From Oscarella lobularis (lineage: Eukaryota > Porifera > Homoscleromorpha > Homosclerophorida > Oscarellidae): a stretch of 64,000 bases of DNA. Of the stretch, positions 43,708 to 52,475 are shown one piece after another; the stretch's first letter is position 1, and each line of letters starts with the position of its first letter. The stretch lies in contig NC_089182.1 in the NCBI RefSeq assembly GCF_947507565.1, positions 1,116,001 to 1,180,000 of the forward strand, given 5' to 3'. The notes under the pieces were generated by a model that worked only from the letters and a program-made list of their open reading frames with translations, was not told where the DNA came from and did not search any database. The translations under genes were made by a program, and so were the position numbers.

Positions 43708-44670
43708 CTAGAGCTCATCTTTTGCGTCATTGAGTTCTCCTTTCCAAGCTTTGGAGATTCGCTCCACCTTTGCCCAGTCGGTCACGTGCCACCAATCGTC
43801 GATGTATTTGGCTCGCTTGTTTTGGTGTTTGAGGTAGTAGGCGTGCTCCCAAACGTCGAGAACGAGAATCGGTTTCAAGTCGAACGCGAGAGGACTCATC
43901 TGATTGGGAAACGTGATTATCTGGAGAACGTTTGAAGGAGGAACTTCGCACAGCCACACGTAACCTTAGAAATTTCACAATTCAGAAACGCATAAAGAAG
44001 AGAGCTCTTTTTCCCCCCTTTCACCTGAGCCAAAGAAGTTGAGTGCCGTCTCGTTGAATTCCTTCTGGAGCAACTGAAAGTTTCCATAGCGACGATTGAC
44101 TGCTTCCGATACGACTTCGATGGGCGTGCGCTTTGCTTTAGGATCACCGGAAGGCGACAAGGTAGCCCAGTACCAAGCATGATTAACAAATCTATAAGCA
44201 AATAATTCAGTGCAACGACAAACGTTTATCAATAGAATATTACCTACCCGCCTCCCTGATTTTGAAGATTTTCTCTAAAATCCATCGGTATGTCATTTAT
44301 GTTTTTAATAATATCAATAATTGGCTGAGACGCAAGATCATTGCCTTCGTTCTAAATCGTCAAAAGTCCTTTATAAAAAAAATATCGAATTTTCTCTTAT
44401 CTTTCGTACCGTTTCGCTCCATTGCTTCAGAACAGCATTCATTTTGTTTTTGTAGCCGGCGTGATGTCCTAGATAATGTGCTCGCATCGTTTTCTCGTCG
44501 ATAAACGGCTCGAGCGAGTCGTAGGCGAAATCGAGCGGCGGGAGCTCGTACGCGGATCCGTCCTTCGGTTTTGCAATCTTGAGCAGCTGTTGAAGCTCCT
44601 CGGGAATGTCTACCGCGTCGATCGACGCGATAGACGCCCAAGCAACGAGCAAGAGAGTGACGAATTGCAT
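43708..44670 (-). CDS. Fe/Mn superoxide dismutase with signal peptide and C-terminal KDEL
   Basis: ATG 44670 opens a signal peptide (MQFVTLLLVAWASIASIDA), not a mitochondrial presequence. The Fe/Mn-SOD fold follows: PPLDFAYDSLEPFIDEKTM, AHYLGHHAGYKNKMNAVL (first metal His), NQGGGFVNHAWYWATLSP (second His), LDVWEHAYYLKHQNKRAKYI (Asp and His ligands), and YIDDWWHVTDWAKVERI. The C-terminus is LNDAKDEL with TAG at 43708-43710, a canonical ER-retrieval signal. So the enzyme should dismutate superoxide in the ER lumen, an unusual place for this family. Metal preference is unclear because Mn-type (GGG) and plant Fe-type (KHQNKRAKYI) features mix. Four or so exons; intact; 90 bases from the next gene, head-to-head. 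Confidence 0.9.
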
Positions 44671-44760
44671 GTGCTTCTTCGGACGTTAATATCAACCGAT
44701 CTCTAGGGAGGGAGAAAAAGAATAACAAAAGAATCTACGTCTCACCGCTAAAAGGATTAT
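44671..44760. promoter_or_regulatory. 90-base divergent interval, SOD / ARB2-like gene
   Basis: Head-to-head start codons 90 bases apart; a shared promoter is implied by position. Confidence 0.4.
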
Positions 44761-46236
44761 ATGGGAAACGCTGTAGGAAATTTATTTAAGAAGGCAAAAG
44801 TTTTGAAGCCACGTGAGCATTTGATCAATTTTGGCTATCGATTTGCTCAAGGTATTTCCTAAATCAGATAGTGAATGCCACTGATATTTTCTTCCTTTCT
44901 ACACTAACAGACGGTGAAATTGTTGACTTGAGAGGAAATCCGTTCAATTTCCGGCTAACTGACGACATGCTCTACTGCGTTGAATATCGTTATATGCAGT
45001 TCCTCGAGGTACAAGACGATCGAGTCACACGATTCGCAAACAATTTTGCTATTGAGGTTCTTTCTGACGACATCTTTGATCTACTCGAAAATGACGCATG
45101 CTTGAGCAGAGTATCTATTCCGGTTTGACTCACTGGTGGGCTCATTTTTACGTGGTCAATTGGACTATCTTAGATTGATGCAAGTGAGGATGAGCCTGTG
45201 GCGTGTTTCTTTGCCACTCCTGACTATAAGAAAGCAGACAAAATTATGGTTCTTATACAATCGATGGATCCCAATTTAGCTGGCCAATGGGATCAGCAGT
45301 AATAGCAATATCCTTCAGGATAAAGTGCAGTTTAGAATTACTAAATTTAGATTAATTCTGTGCAAAGGACTTGCCTATGGCTCTCAGCTTCCTTTCATCT
45401 ATAGAGCTCATAAGGTGCATTGAATAGACGATTAGAAATTGAAAAAAAAAACCTTTGTTGCTTCTAGAACGACTACGGGGTCATCGTTATGAATACGCAT
45501 TTCAACGTAAACAGAGAGAAAAAGAAGAAGCCAATACCAATCAGAGTATCTCTTTCCTGAGCGTCACTTCTGAAAACAACTGAAATGAGTCTTAGGGTAG
45601 CGAAAATCCTTTGCAGCACTTACGATACGTCTATCAGAATTTCTTGGCCAATTGCAAAGCAAAGCAAATCGACATTATCGTTCATTCGAGCGGCTGGGAA
45701 CCAACGGCCCATTGGGTTGGGTAGCCTAATTATAAGGCTGCTCGCTTTATTAACTGATTTTATTTTTAGCTGGCCGAGTTTCAGTCAGCTCGCAAAAGAG
45801 TGCGGAAAATTGTCTTTATCAACGTAACCGAGCCAGTGCAAATTCAACAAAACGAAAACGGGGCAAAAGAATTTAACGAATGGATAATCAAAGTTGAAAA
45901 CTGTACAACTAGTATTGCTATTTGATTAAATGCTATTTTAGCATTCCTTGAACTGGATTCCATCGTATGAACCTCTGGGTTATCCGGTCAGATCCAGCAC
46001 TACAAACGTTACGAGCCTGTCCGCGGGTAAGAATGATTTCCTGCTACTTTAATTCAAACGTTCACTGGGTCTCACTTGCAGCGACTATGAGAAAATCTGA
46101 AACTCTTTCTTCAGCTTATTTTAACATTTGGGGATTCTTTATGTCTTCATTGCACGTGGGCCCCTATCTGGACGACTGCCAGGCTATCATTGCCTCAACG
46201 ATGCGACAAGCTATACTAGAGGAGGAGGATGACTAA
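44761..46236 (+). CDS. divergent ARB2/FAM172-domain protein
   Basis: ATG 44761 starts MGNAVGNLFKKAKVLKPREH, then exons with the FAM172/Arb2 pattern: DGEIVDLRGNPFNFRLTDDM, IFDLLENDACLSRVSIP, EDEPVACFFATPDYKKADKI, YGSQLPFIYRAHKNDYGVIV, MNTHFNVNREKKKKP, then QNFLANCKAKQIDIIVHSSG at the nucleophile elbow (HSSG where paralogues have HSYGG), RKIVFINVTEP and an acidic end EEEDD, stop 46234-46236. Arb2-domain proteins are alpha/beta-hydrolase folds; the yeast namesake acts in heterochromatin with Argonaute, the animal FAM172A in splicing and chromatin. No signal peptide. Far diverged from the two copies at 58.8-63.1 kb; the oxyanion HGSG motif is absent. Activity doubtful. Confidence 0.75.
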
Positions 46237-46678
46237 ATTAATGAACGGGCTGACAACCAATATGCGTAGGAGAACTGTAGGTGAAAAGTTACTTACCACC
46301 AGGCGTTTTTATTGAAATTGAAATGCCCTTTGAGTTCATATCACATCATACTTCCTTTCCCTTCTCAAGCGTTCTACACGTAGGAGCAATAAACAATGTT
46401 TTGCATTAATTCACAACTACACATTTTTATACCCCAGAAGAGACCTTAGAATGTCTTTACCTGCAACGCATATTAATTAACTATAACGTCTATAGATAAT
46501 CCAGCATGTCATCAGAAACCGAAATTGCCAAGGGGAGGATCGAAGGTCTAACCAACCCCGGATGCGAATGAACGGACATATGTTCCTAATAAAAAAGTGT
46601 GGATTTAGGTCTTGTTCCTTTGACGTGATTCGGTTTTTCTCCATCAAATGAGCTATAGCTATAGTAGAAGCCTGTTTG

Positions 46679-47722
46679 TTAAGTGTCTGAAAAGAGACGG
46701 GTGTTTTCACATGGAATAGAAGCAACATCATCAGTGTTAGTCGTCAAATTAGGTCTGCGTCTTCTTCTTCTGCACCTATTCCAGACACTTTTATCTAACA
46801 GTGTGTACAGGATAGGATTGAGCAGAGCAGCCATAGAGACAGCATAGGCAGATGCTACGTTTGTGGCAACTTCACCTGGGCTCATCAGAGACGTTTTGTT
46901 CTCATACTGGAGCAAACAAAACAGTGACCAGACCACAACGAAAAGATTCAGAATACCATCAACAAAGACGATAGTCAGCAATTTAATTCCCACCAGAGAT
47001 ATCATCGACGAGGCTTCATATTTTTTGATGGCAAAGAAAATGACGGTATACGACATCAGAACTCCGGCGATAAGAACCGTCAATATTACGGCTGTAGTCA
47101 AATTTGTGGGTTGGTAATCTCTGTTCGGAATGAAAAAGTCCCAGCACGTTGACCAACTAATAACTCTGCTGCCGTTTTTTCCGCCGATAGTGTAGTCAAC
47201 AAAGAACGAGAACGTAACGGCATAAGCAACGTTCATAATCCAAAAAGAGATGAGAAGACCTTTGACACCAGACATTGGATTCCGCTTACGCGTTCCACAG
47301 AGTCCAATGCTTTCTCTTACAGCCAGCAGAGCGACGCCTGCCATAATTAGAACGCTCTGAACGACGCTGAAATGATTGATAATGAACGACGTGACGCACA
47401 GACCTTTGGTGAGAGCGGTTGCATCTTGAAACCAAGTGCCCGCTACTTTCATAGCCGCAATGCTAGTTATTCTCGATAGAGCAAAGAGTCCGTCTGCTGT
47501 CGCCAGATTGATGATGAGAAGAGACCAGTGAGCGACACCACCTTGGCTACTACCCCTCTTTAGCCTCCAAGCAATAACCGCAACGTTGAGAATGATCCCC
47601 AACACGGACATTGCGCCGATCGAGTACTCTTTCCAGGGCAGTGTCGTTTGTGAATACTCAAAGCAAGACAGTGCCAATTGACTCGTGTTCTGCATAGAGC
47701 AGGCGGTCGACGGTGCCATCAT
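46679..47722 (-). CDS. intronless rhodopsin-class-like GPCR
   Basis: One 347-residue frame from ATG 47722 to TAA 46679-46681 with seven hydrophobic spans: IGAMSVLGIILNVAVIAW (TM1), WSLLIINLATADGLFALSRI (TM2, with the NxxxAD core), LCVTSFIINHFSVVQSVLIM (TM3), VKGLLISFWIMNVAYAVTF (TM4), TAVILTVLIAGVLMSYTVIF (TM5), LTIVFVDGILNLFVVVWSLF (TM6), and SMAALLNPILYTLLD (TM7, NPILY). The DRY position reads AVRESIG. N-glycosylation site near the start (QNTS). The ligand is unknown. It looks intact, and a decayed copy lies at 51037-52049. Confidence 0.85.
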   Translation of the reverse strand: MMAPSTACSMQNTSQLALSCFEYSQTTLPWKEYSIGAMSVLGIILNVAVIAWRLKRGSSQGGVAHWSLLIINLATADGLFALSRITSIAAMKVAGTWFQDATALTKGLCVTSFIINHFSVVQSVLIMAGVALLAVRESIGLCGTRKRNPMSGVKGLLISFWIMNVAYAVTFSFFVDYTIGGKNGSRVISWSTCWDFFIPNRDYQPTNLTTAVILTVLIAGVLMSYTVIFFAIKKYEASSMISLVGIKLLTIVFVDGILNLFVVVWSLFCLLQYENKTSLMSPGEVATNVASAYAVSMAALLNPILYTLLDKSVWNRCRRRRRRPNLTTNTDDVASIPCENTRLFSDT

Positions 47723-47957
47723 GACTCTTAATTAATTTCTGCCTCTCCGTGAACCAGGTATTTATTATACACGCGTGCACACGGAAGTGAGTCACATGCT
47801 CATTTGCGTCTGCAACCTTTACTCCGTGTCCGTGTGTCCGTGCGTCGACGGCTTTTACTATCTATATGTATCGAAAGCTCGCGTGAACGGAAAGTGTACA
47901 GCGATGAAGTCTTACCTGCGTCTTTGGCTTGGCTTGTTTCGTGTCAAAAGTGCACTG
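47723..47957. other. 5' flank of the GPCR up to the transposon
   Basis: Promoter region of the GPCR. It is repeated, without the transposon, at about 52070-52305. The last five bases (cactg) are the target-site duplication of the element that follows. Confidence 0.6.
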
Positions 47958-48037
47958 TGTAGGGCCTACAAATGAGATCAACCACAAATGAGATCACTAC
48001 GTCATGATGACGTAGTGATTCGTCACAGTGACATCAC
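47958..48037 (+). repeat. left terminal inverted repeat (80 bp)
   Basis: Reads tgtagggcctacaaatgaga through cacaaatgagatcactacgt and gtgacatcac. Contains two copies of caaatgagatca, and a palindrome actacgtcatgatgacgtag. Matches the reverse complement of 50693-50772 without a visible mismatch. Confidence 0.9.
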
Positions 48038-48255
48038 AAAGAAGAATGTTGTAAGTTCCTATAATAAGTAGTTGTAAGGAAGATTAGCCTATCTTTTTTG
48101 TCGTATCGCTCGGTCGATTGATCCAACCATACGTGGACGCAGCCGATCGTGCCTCCGATGTGTTTCGCGCACGCGCATGCGCACGACACGCCTGTCCTCA
48201 CGCGTTCTGACTCCGCACGTCCTGTTTCTCTCCTTAGCGCTAGCAAACTGTCGCC

Positions 48256-49668
48256 ATGCGTGCATACAGTGCTGCCGTCTTCGTTTTTCTGGCTTTCTCC
48301 AGTGTTGGGTTGAGTGTGGGAACAGGCCGCGACCTGCGTACAAGGAAATGCCGCGTTAGAAGGCCAATACTGACAACGTCTAATTCGTCCGAAAGCAATT
48401 CCTCGTCCGTGTTGTCAGGTCGGCCCCAACGTCGCGTCAAGATCACGACCGACACCGATTCGCATAGAAAGATTAGAAAACCGATTTCGCCTGTCTCTAG
48501 TAGTAGTAGTAGTGAGTCCATACCCGCGAGCAGTCAAAAGCGCCATGCCGGCAGAAGAGGTGTCGGAATATTTGAAAACGATATATACGACCAGCTTGTC
48601 CACTGCCTTTCCCACAAGAAAAGGCCGGTTCTGTCTCGCTCGTCTCCTACTTATAACAGAGACAAAATCGTGTACAACAATCTTCAAAGACGAAATTTGT
48701 CCTTACGTAGAATGTACTCACCGGTTGATGGCAAAAAGATACTTTGTCTCCTTTCTGTAAATGCCAGAGGTGAAGAGCAAATTGCCTTGCGGCAGTCATG
48801 TGTGAAAAGAGTCATTCGTCACTTTTACAAGTTGTCCAAGGGTGAGGGCTCGCGTAAATTATTTCGCAGAATATCATCTCATTATGGAGGTATATCTGAG
48901 CCTCAAATCCAACAGTGGCTCAACAATCAACCCGAGCATCGACTTGTGGCGCCAACTTTTAAAAGCAAGGCACCATTGAAAACTGTGCGCTCATCGACGG
49001 TGCACAACCATAATCAAATAGACTTAGTTGACTTTTCTTCGAGACCAACAAGAGGAAGTAATGGCATACTGTACAAGTACGTTCTTGGTATTTTAGATGT
49101 CTGCAGTCGATTTTTAGTGCTCCGTGCTCTTGAAAACAAAGAGGCGAAGACTGTAGCAAGAGAACTTCGCGCAGTTTATGGAATATTGGGATATCCTCAA
49201 ATTGTTCAGTGTGACCGGGGTAAAGAGTTTATGGGCGAAGTTACAGAGCTTCTGCAAAAACGGCGCGTTCAGATTCGAAGGTCGTCACCGTACCATCCAC
49301 AATCGCAAGGAAAGATAGAACGATCTAATCGTACGTGGAAGACTAAACTTCAAGTTGACATTCGATCGGACTCAGAAACGATATCTTGGGCGGATCAGCT
49401 TGAGGAATACCAGTATCTATATAACAGCGGCGTACACCGAAGTCTTGGTAAATACTGTCCATATGAGGTATTCTACGGCCGAAAACCGGTTATGCCCTTT
49501 GCGCCCACTTCTTCAAACAGCAACGACAGCCATTCAGAGGGCGGAAGTGATAGCGACTCAGAGGGTAATAGCCAATCAGGGGACGTCTTTCCGGCTGAAA
49601 GTTGTCTGGGCTCTGAAACAAACACAAGTAGTGGTGACAGTAACACTTCACACACTTTCTCCTACTAA
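48256..49668 (+). CDS. DDE integrase-type transposase, 470 aa
   Basis: Open from ATG 48256 to the stop at 49666-49668. Residues 1-25 (MRAYSAAVFVFLAFSSVG) look like a signal peptide, odd for a nuclear enzyme. Residues 30-110 are basic and Ser-rich. A helical N-terminal zone is about 175-225 (ISEPQIQQWLNNQPEHR), related to the integrase zinc-binding region but without a clear HHCC set. The catalytic core has Asp about 256/259 (NQIDLVDFS), Asp 320 (IVQCDRGKEF) and Glu 355 (HPQSQGKIERSNRTWK), with 34 residues between the last two, as in gypsy/Ginger integrases. The C-terminal 60 residues are Ser/Asp/Glu-rich. No chromodomain. Predicted to bind the terminal repeats and cut and join DNA ends. Confidence 0.85.
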   Translation: MRAYSAAVFVFLAFSSVGLSVGTGRDLRTRKCRVRRPILTTSNSSESNSSSVLSGRPQRRVKITTDTDSHRKIRKPISPVSSSSSSESIPASSQKRHAGRRGVGIFENDIYDQLVHCLSHKKRPVLSRSSPTYNRDKIVYNNLQRRNLSLRRMYSPVDGKKILCLLSVNARGEEQIALRQSCVKRVIRHFYKLSKGEGSRKLFRRISSHYGGISEPQIQQWLNNQPEHRLVAPTFKSKAPLKTVRSSTVHNHNQIDLVDFSSRPTRGSNGILYKYVLGILDVCSRFLVLRALENKEAKTVARELRAVYGILGYPQIVQCDRGKEFMGEVTELLQKRRVQIRRSSPYHPQSQGKIERSNRTWKTKLQVDIRSDSETISWADQLEEYQYLYNSGVHRSLGKYCPYEVFYGRKPVMPFAPTSSNSNDSHSEGGSDSDSEGNSQSGDVFPAESCLGSETNTSSGDSNTSHTFSY

Positions 49669-49751
49669 TCCCAACGGGAAAAGGTGAGCAAATAAAAAGT
49701 GAAGAATTACTTGTACAACGACTCCTGCATTGCAGATATGTAGCCGTACTC

Positions 49752-50021
49752 ATGACGCTTGTTCATGAAGGCGAATGCCACTTTGTCGCTCTTTTTCGAT
49801 TCCACGACAACAACTGGATAAAATATGATGGTATGAAAGATCCTACGTGCAAAGAATTGGACCTGTCCTCAGTGAATCGAGATGTCGCGTGGCTAGTCTA
49901 CGTAGACATGGAATACATGAAGGAAAATATGAAGTCTCTCAAACGCGAGATGGACCAGTTGCTTGACACAATGCCAGGAAAATACTGGACGGAGACGCCC
50001 CATCGGAATAAGAAGGATTGA
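49752..50021 (+). CDS. short accessory frame of the transposon (89 aa)
   Basis: ATG 49752 to TGA near 50021. The first half, HEGECHFVALFRFHDNNWIK, resembles the C-terminal His box of ubiquitin-specific-type cysteine proteases (Gly-His-(Y/F)-Val-Ala ... Trp-x-(K)-(Y/F)-Asp), and the second half is a charged helix (MEYMKENMKSLKREMDQLL). Only the His box would be present, so it cannot be a whole protease by itself. An acceptor-like ttgcag upstream suggests it may be a last exon. Role unknown. Confidence 0.4.
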   Translation: MTLVHEGECHFVALFRFHDNNWIKYDGMKDPTCKELDLSSVNRDVAWLVYVDMEYMKENMKSLKREMDQLLDTMPGKYWTETPHRNKKD

Positions 50022-50254
50022 CGTGGAATTTTCATTAAAGCGTTGCAGTCTTCTTGGCTCTGCTGTAAGGCTACTTTACTCCCTTTCTTTTGATCTGCCC
50101 GTTGGCGATCTGCCCGTTGGCGAAGTCCCGCAGTTGCATGTCTATGCTTTAGTGATAATAGCAAATTAAAGATACACCGCTTGTTTTGCGGTGACAAATG
50201 TTGGTGATGGGCAATAACACGCACCTGTTCAACATGAACTTCAAATACCCTAAT

Positions 50255-50597
50255 GATCTCATTTGTGGTTGATCACCCACAAATGAGATCACACGCTTTT
50301 AGCACTTTCGACGTACTGCTAACTTGCGGCAATCAAACTTAATCACAATTTGTGCTGATCTCATTTGTGGTTGATCACCCACAAATGAGATCACACGCTT
50401 TTAGCACTTTCGACGTACTGCTAACTTGCGGCAATCAAACTTAATCACAATTTGTGCTGATCTCATTTGTGGTTGATCACCCACAAATGAGATCACACGC
50501 TTTTAGCACTTTCGACGTACTGCTAACTTGCGGCAATCAAACTTAATCACAATTTGTGATGATCTCATTTGTGGTTGATCACCCACAAATGAGATCA
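50255..50597 (+). repeat. subterminal tandem array, 102-bp unit x3 plus partial
   Basis: Units begin at 50255, 50357, 50459 and (partial) 50561. Each starts with a palindrome gatctcatttgtgg-ttgatcac-ccacaaatgagatc whose arms equal the motif in the terminal repeats, followed by a spacer acacgcttttagcactttcg. Seven to eight extra copies of the terminal motif therefore stand at the right end only. Likely transposase-binding sites; the array is nearly free of divergence. Confidence 0.92.
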
Positions 50598-50692
50598 GAC
50601 GCGTTTTCTGTTGCGCTCCGCTGAAAGGATGGAATCCTACTACATCTGAAACGTATTTCACCTCTCTGGCATGGAATAGCATCATGGAGGTC

Positions 50693-50772
50693 GTGATGTC
50701 ACTGTGACGAATCACTACGTCATCATGACGTAGTGATCTCATTTGTGGTTGATCTCATTTGTAGGCCCTACA
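50693..50772 (-). repeat. right terminal inverted repeat (80 bp)
   Basis: Reverse complement of the left repeat; ends ...gtaggccctaca directly before the duplicated cactg (50773-50777). Confidence 0.9.
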
Positions 50773-50809
50773 CACTGTGAGACACCAGAGGACAATGAAA
50801 AGCTAACGT

Positions 50810-51036
50810 AGTCTATCTGGACGACTGCCAAGGCTATCATTGCCTCAACGACGCGACAGGCTATAATGAACCGAAAATTGCCAAGCGTTGGCTCCGAAAG
50901 TATTCCATTAGCTTTTCACAACCGGGAACTAATCAACAGCAGACGGCACGTGCATCACGTTTCTACAATAAAAATGTACTGATTTAGATCTTATTTCTTC
51001 AACGTGATTGATTCGGTTTTTGTTCATCAAATGAGT
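50810..51036. pseudogene. duplicated 3' end of the ARB2-like gene and GPCR 3' flank
   Basis: tctatctggacgactgccaa (about 50813-50875) copies the last exon of the ARB2-like gene at 46167-46220 with small changes, followed by sequence matching the GPCR 3' flank. It marks the left edge of a tandem segmental duplication. Confidence 0.8.
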
Positions 51037-52049
51037 AGTGTTTGAAAAGAGACGGGTGTTTTCACATGGAATAGAAGCAACATCATTGGTGCTTAGGTTT
51101 GCGTCTTCTTCTTCTGCACCTATTTCAGACGCTTTTGTCTAACAGTGTGTACATGACTGGATTGAGCAGAAAAACCACAGAGACAGCATAGTCAGATACT
51201 ACGTTCGTGACAATTTCAGCTTGGCTCATCAGAGAAATTTTGTTCTCATTCCTGAGCAGGCAAAACAGTGTCCAGACCAAAATCATAGGAATCAGAATAC
51301 CATCAACAAAGACGATAGTCAGCAATTTAATTAATTCCCACCAGAGATACCGTTGATGAGACATTATACTTTTTGATGGCAAAGAAAATGACAATATACG
51401 ACATCAGAACTCCGGTGATAAGAACTGTCAATATTACCGCTGTAATCAAATTTGTGGCTTGGCAACCTCTGTCCGGAACGAAAAAGTCCCAGCACGTCGA
51501 CCAACTAATAACTCTGTAGTAGTCACAACAAAGAACGAGAACGTAACAGCATAAGCAACGCTCATAATCCAAAAAGAGATGAGAAGACCTTTGACACCAG
51601 ACATTGGATTCCGCTTGCGCGTTCCACAGAGTCCAATGCTTTCTCTCACGGCCAGCAGAGCGACGCCCATCATAATTAGAACGCTCTGAACGACGCTTGA
51701 AATGATTGATAATGAACTACGTGACGCACAAACCTTTGGTGAGAGCGGTCACATCTTGAAACCAAGTGCCAGCTACTTTCATAGCCACAAGATTAGTTAC
51801 TCTCGATAGAGCGAAGAGTCCGTCTGCTGTCGCTAGATTGATGACGAGAAGAGACCAGTGGGCGACACTACCTTGGCTGCTACACCTCTTCAGTCTCCAA
51901 GCAATAACCGCAACGTTGAGAATGATCTCCAACATAGACATTGTGCCGATCGTGTATTCTTTCCAGGGCAGTGTCGTTTGTGAACACTCAAAGCAAGACA
52001 GTGTCAATTGACTCGTGCTTTGCATGGAGCAGTTTGTCGACGGTTCCAT
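51037..52049 (-). pseudogene. decayed copy of the GPCR
   Basis: Aligns with the GPCR at 46679-47722 over its whole length. The start (MEPSTNCSMQSTSQ) and first two membrane spans are open, but the frame is lost near the third span, and at least three further shifts break the rest. A piece of the second extracellular loop (the IGGKNGS region of the intact gene) is missing. Non-functional as a seven-span receptor. Part of the duplicated block that also holds the ARB2-like 3' end and the GPCR 5' flank. Confidence 0.9.
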
Positions 52050-52364
52050 CTTTCTGCCTCTCCGGATAATCTCAGCTGCACTGGCCGTGATGTGAAAAGT
52101 CGTAAAGTATTATGCACGTATGCTCATTGGAGAGTCGCATGCTCATTGGTGCGTTTGCTTCCATATCCGTGTCTACAGTACAGCTTTTACTATCGAGATC
52201 CGCGTGAACGGAAAGTTTCGTGAGTACAAAGTGATAAAGTCCTACCTGCGGCTTTCGTTCGTTTTTTCCGTGTCAAAAGTGCACCAGAGGACAATGAAAC
52301 CGACGTGTAGATAGGCCTACACTGTAGGCGTAGGTAGGCCTACTGGGAACCGATTTCGGTGTAC

Positions 52365-52384
52365 GATAGATAGATAGATAGATA
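52365..52384 (+). repeat. (gata)n microsatellite
   Basis: Five gata units between the duplicated GPCR flank and the truncated iGluR exon. Lies at or near a rearrangement border. Confidence 0.8.
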
Positions 52385-52475
52385 TAGGAGAAAGTCTTTT
52401 GATGAATCGACGGCTTCGACGCTGCCCAGCGCGAGCTCCCAGCGCAGAAACGAAGCGCGGAAAAGGCTCACTCAC

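Larger units (their letters stand above)
47958..50772 (+). mobile_element. whole-looking 2.8-kb integrase-type DNA transposon (Ginger-like)
   Basis: Bounded by 80-base, essentially perfect inverted repeats (tgtagggcctacaaatgaga... ), starting TG and ending CA, and flanked by a 5-base duplication cactg (47953-47957 and 50773-50777). Inside are one long frame with a DDE integrase core, a short downstream frame, and a tandem array of palindromic repeats near the right end. There is no reverse transcriptase, gag or LTR. This fits integrase-derived cut-and-paste transposons such as Ginger, which use a gypsy-related integrase as transposase, although Ginger is usually reported with 4-base duplications. 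The inverted repeats are near identical, which suggests a young insertion. Confidence 0.85.

Noticed and set aside
50255-50597. CRISPR-like array
   Set aside because: The whole 102-bp unit repeats, including the 'spacers'; it lies in a eukaryotic transposon and has no cas genes.
47958-50772. LTR retroelement interpretation of the integrase element
   Set aside because: The terminal repeats are inverted, not direct, and no reverse transcriptase, protease or gag-like frame is present.
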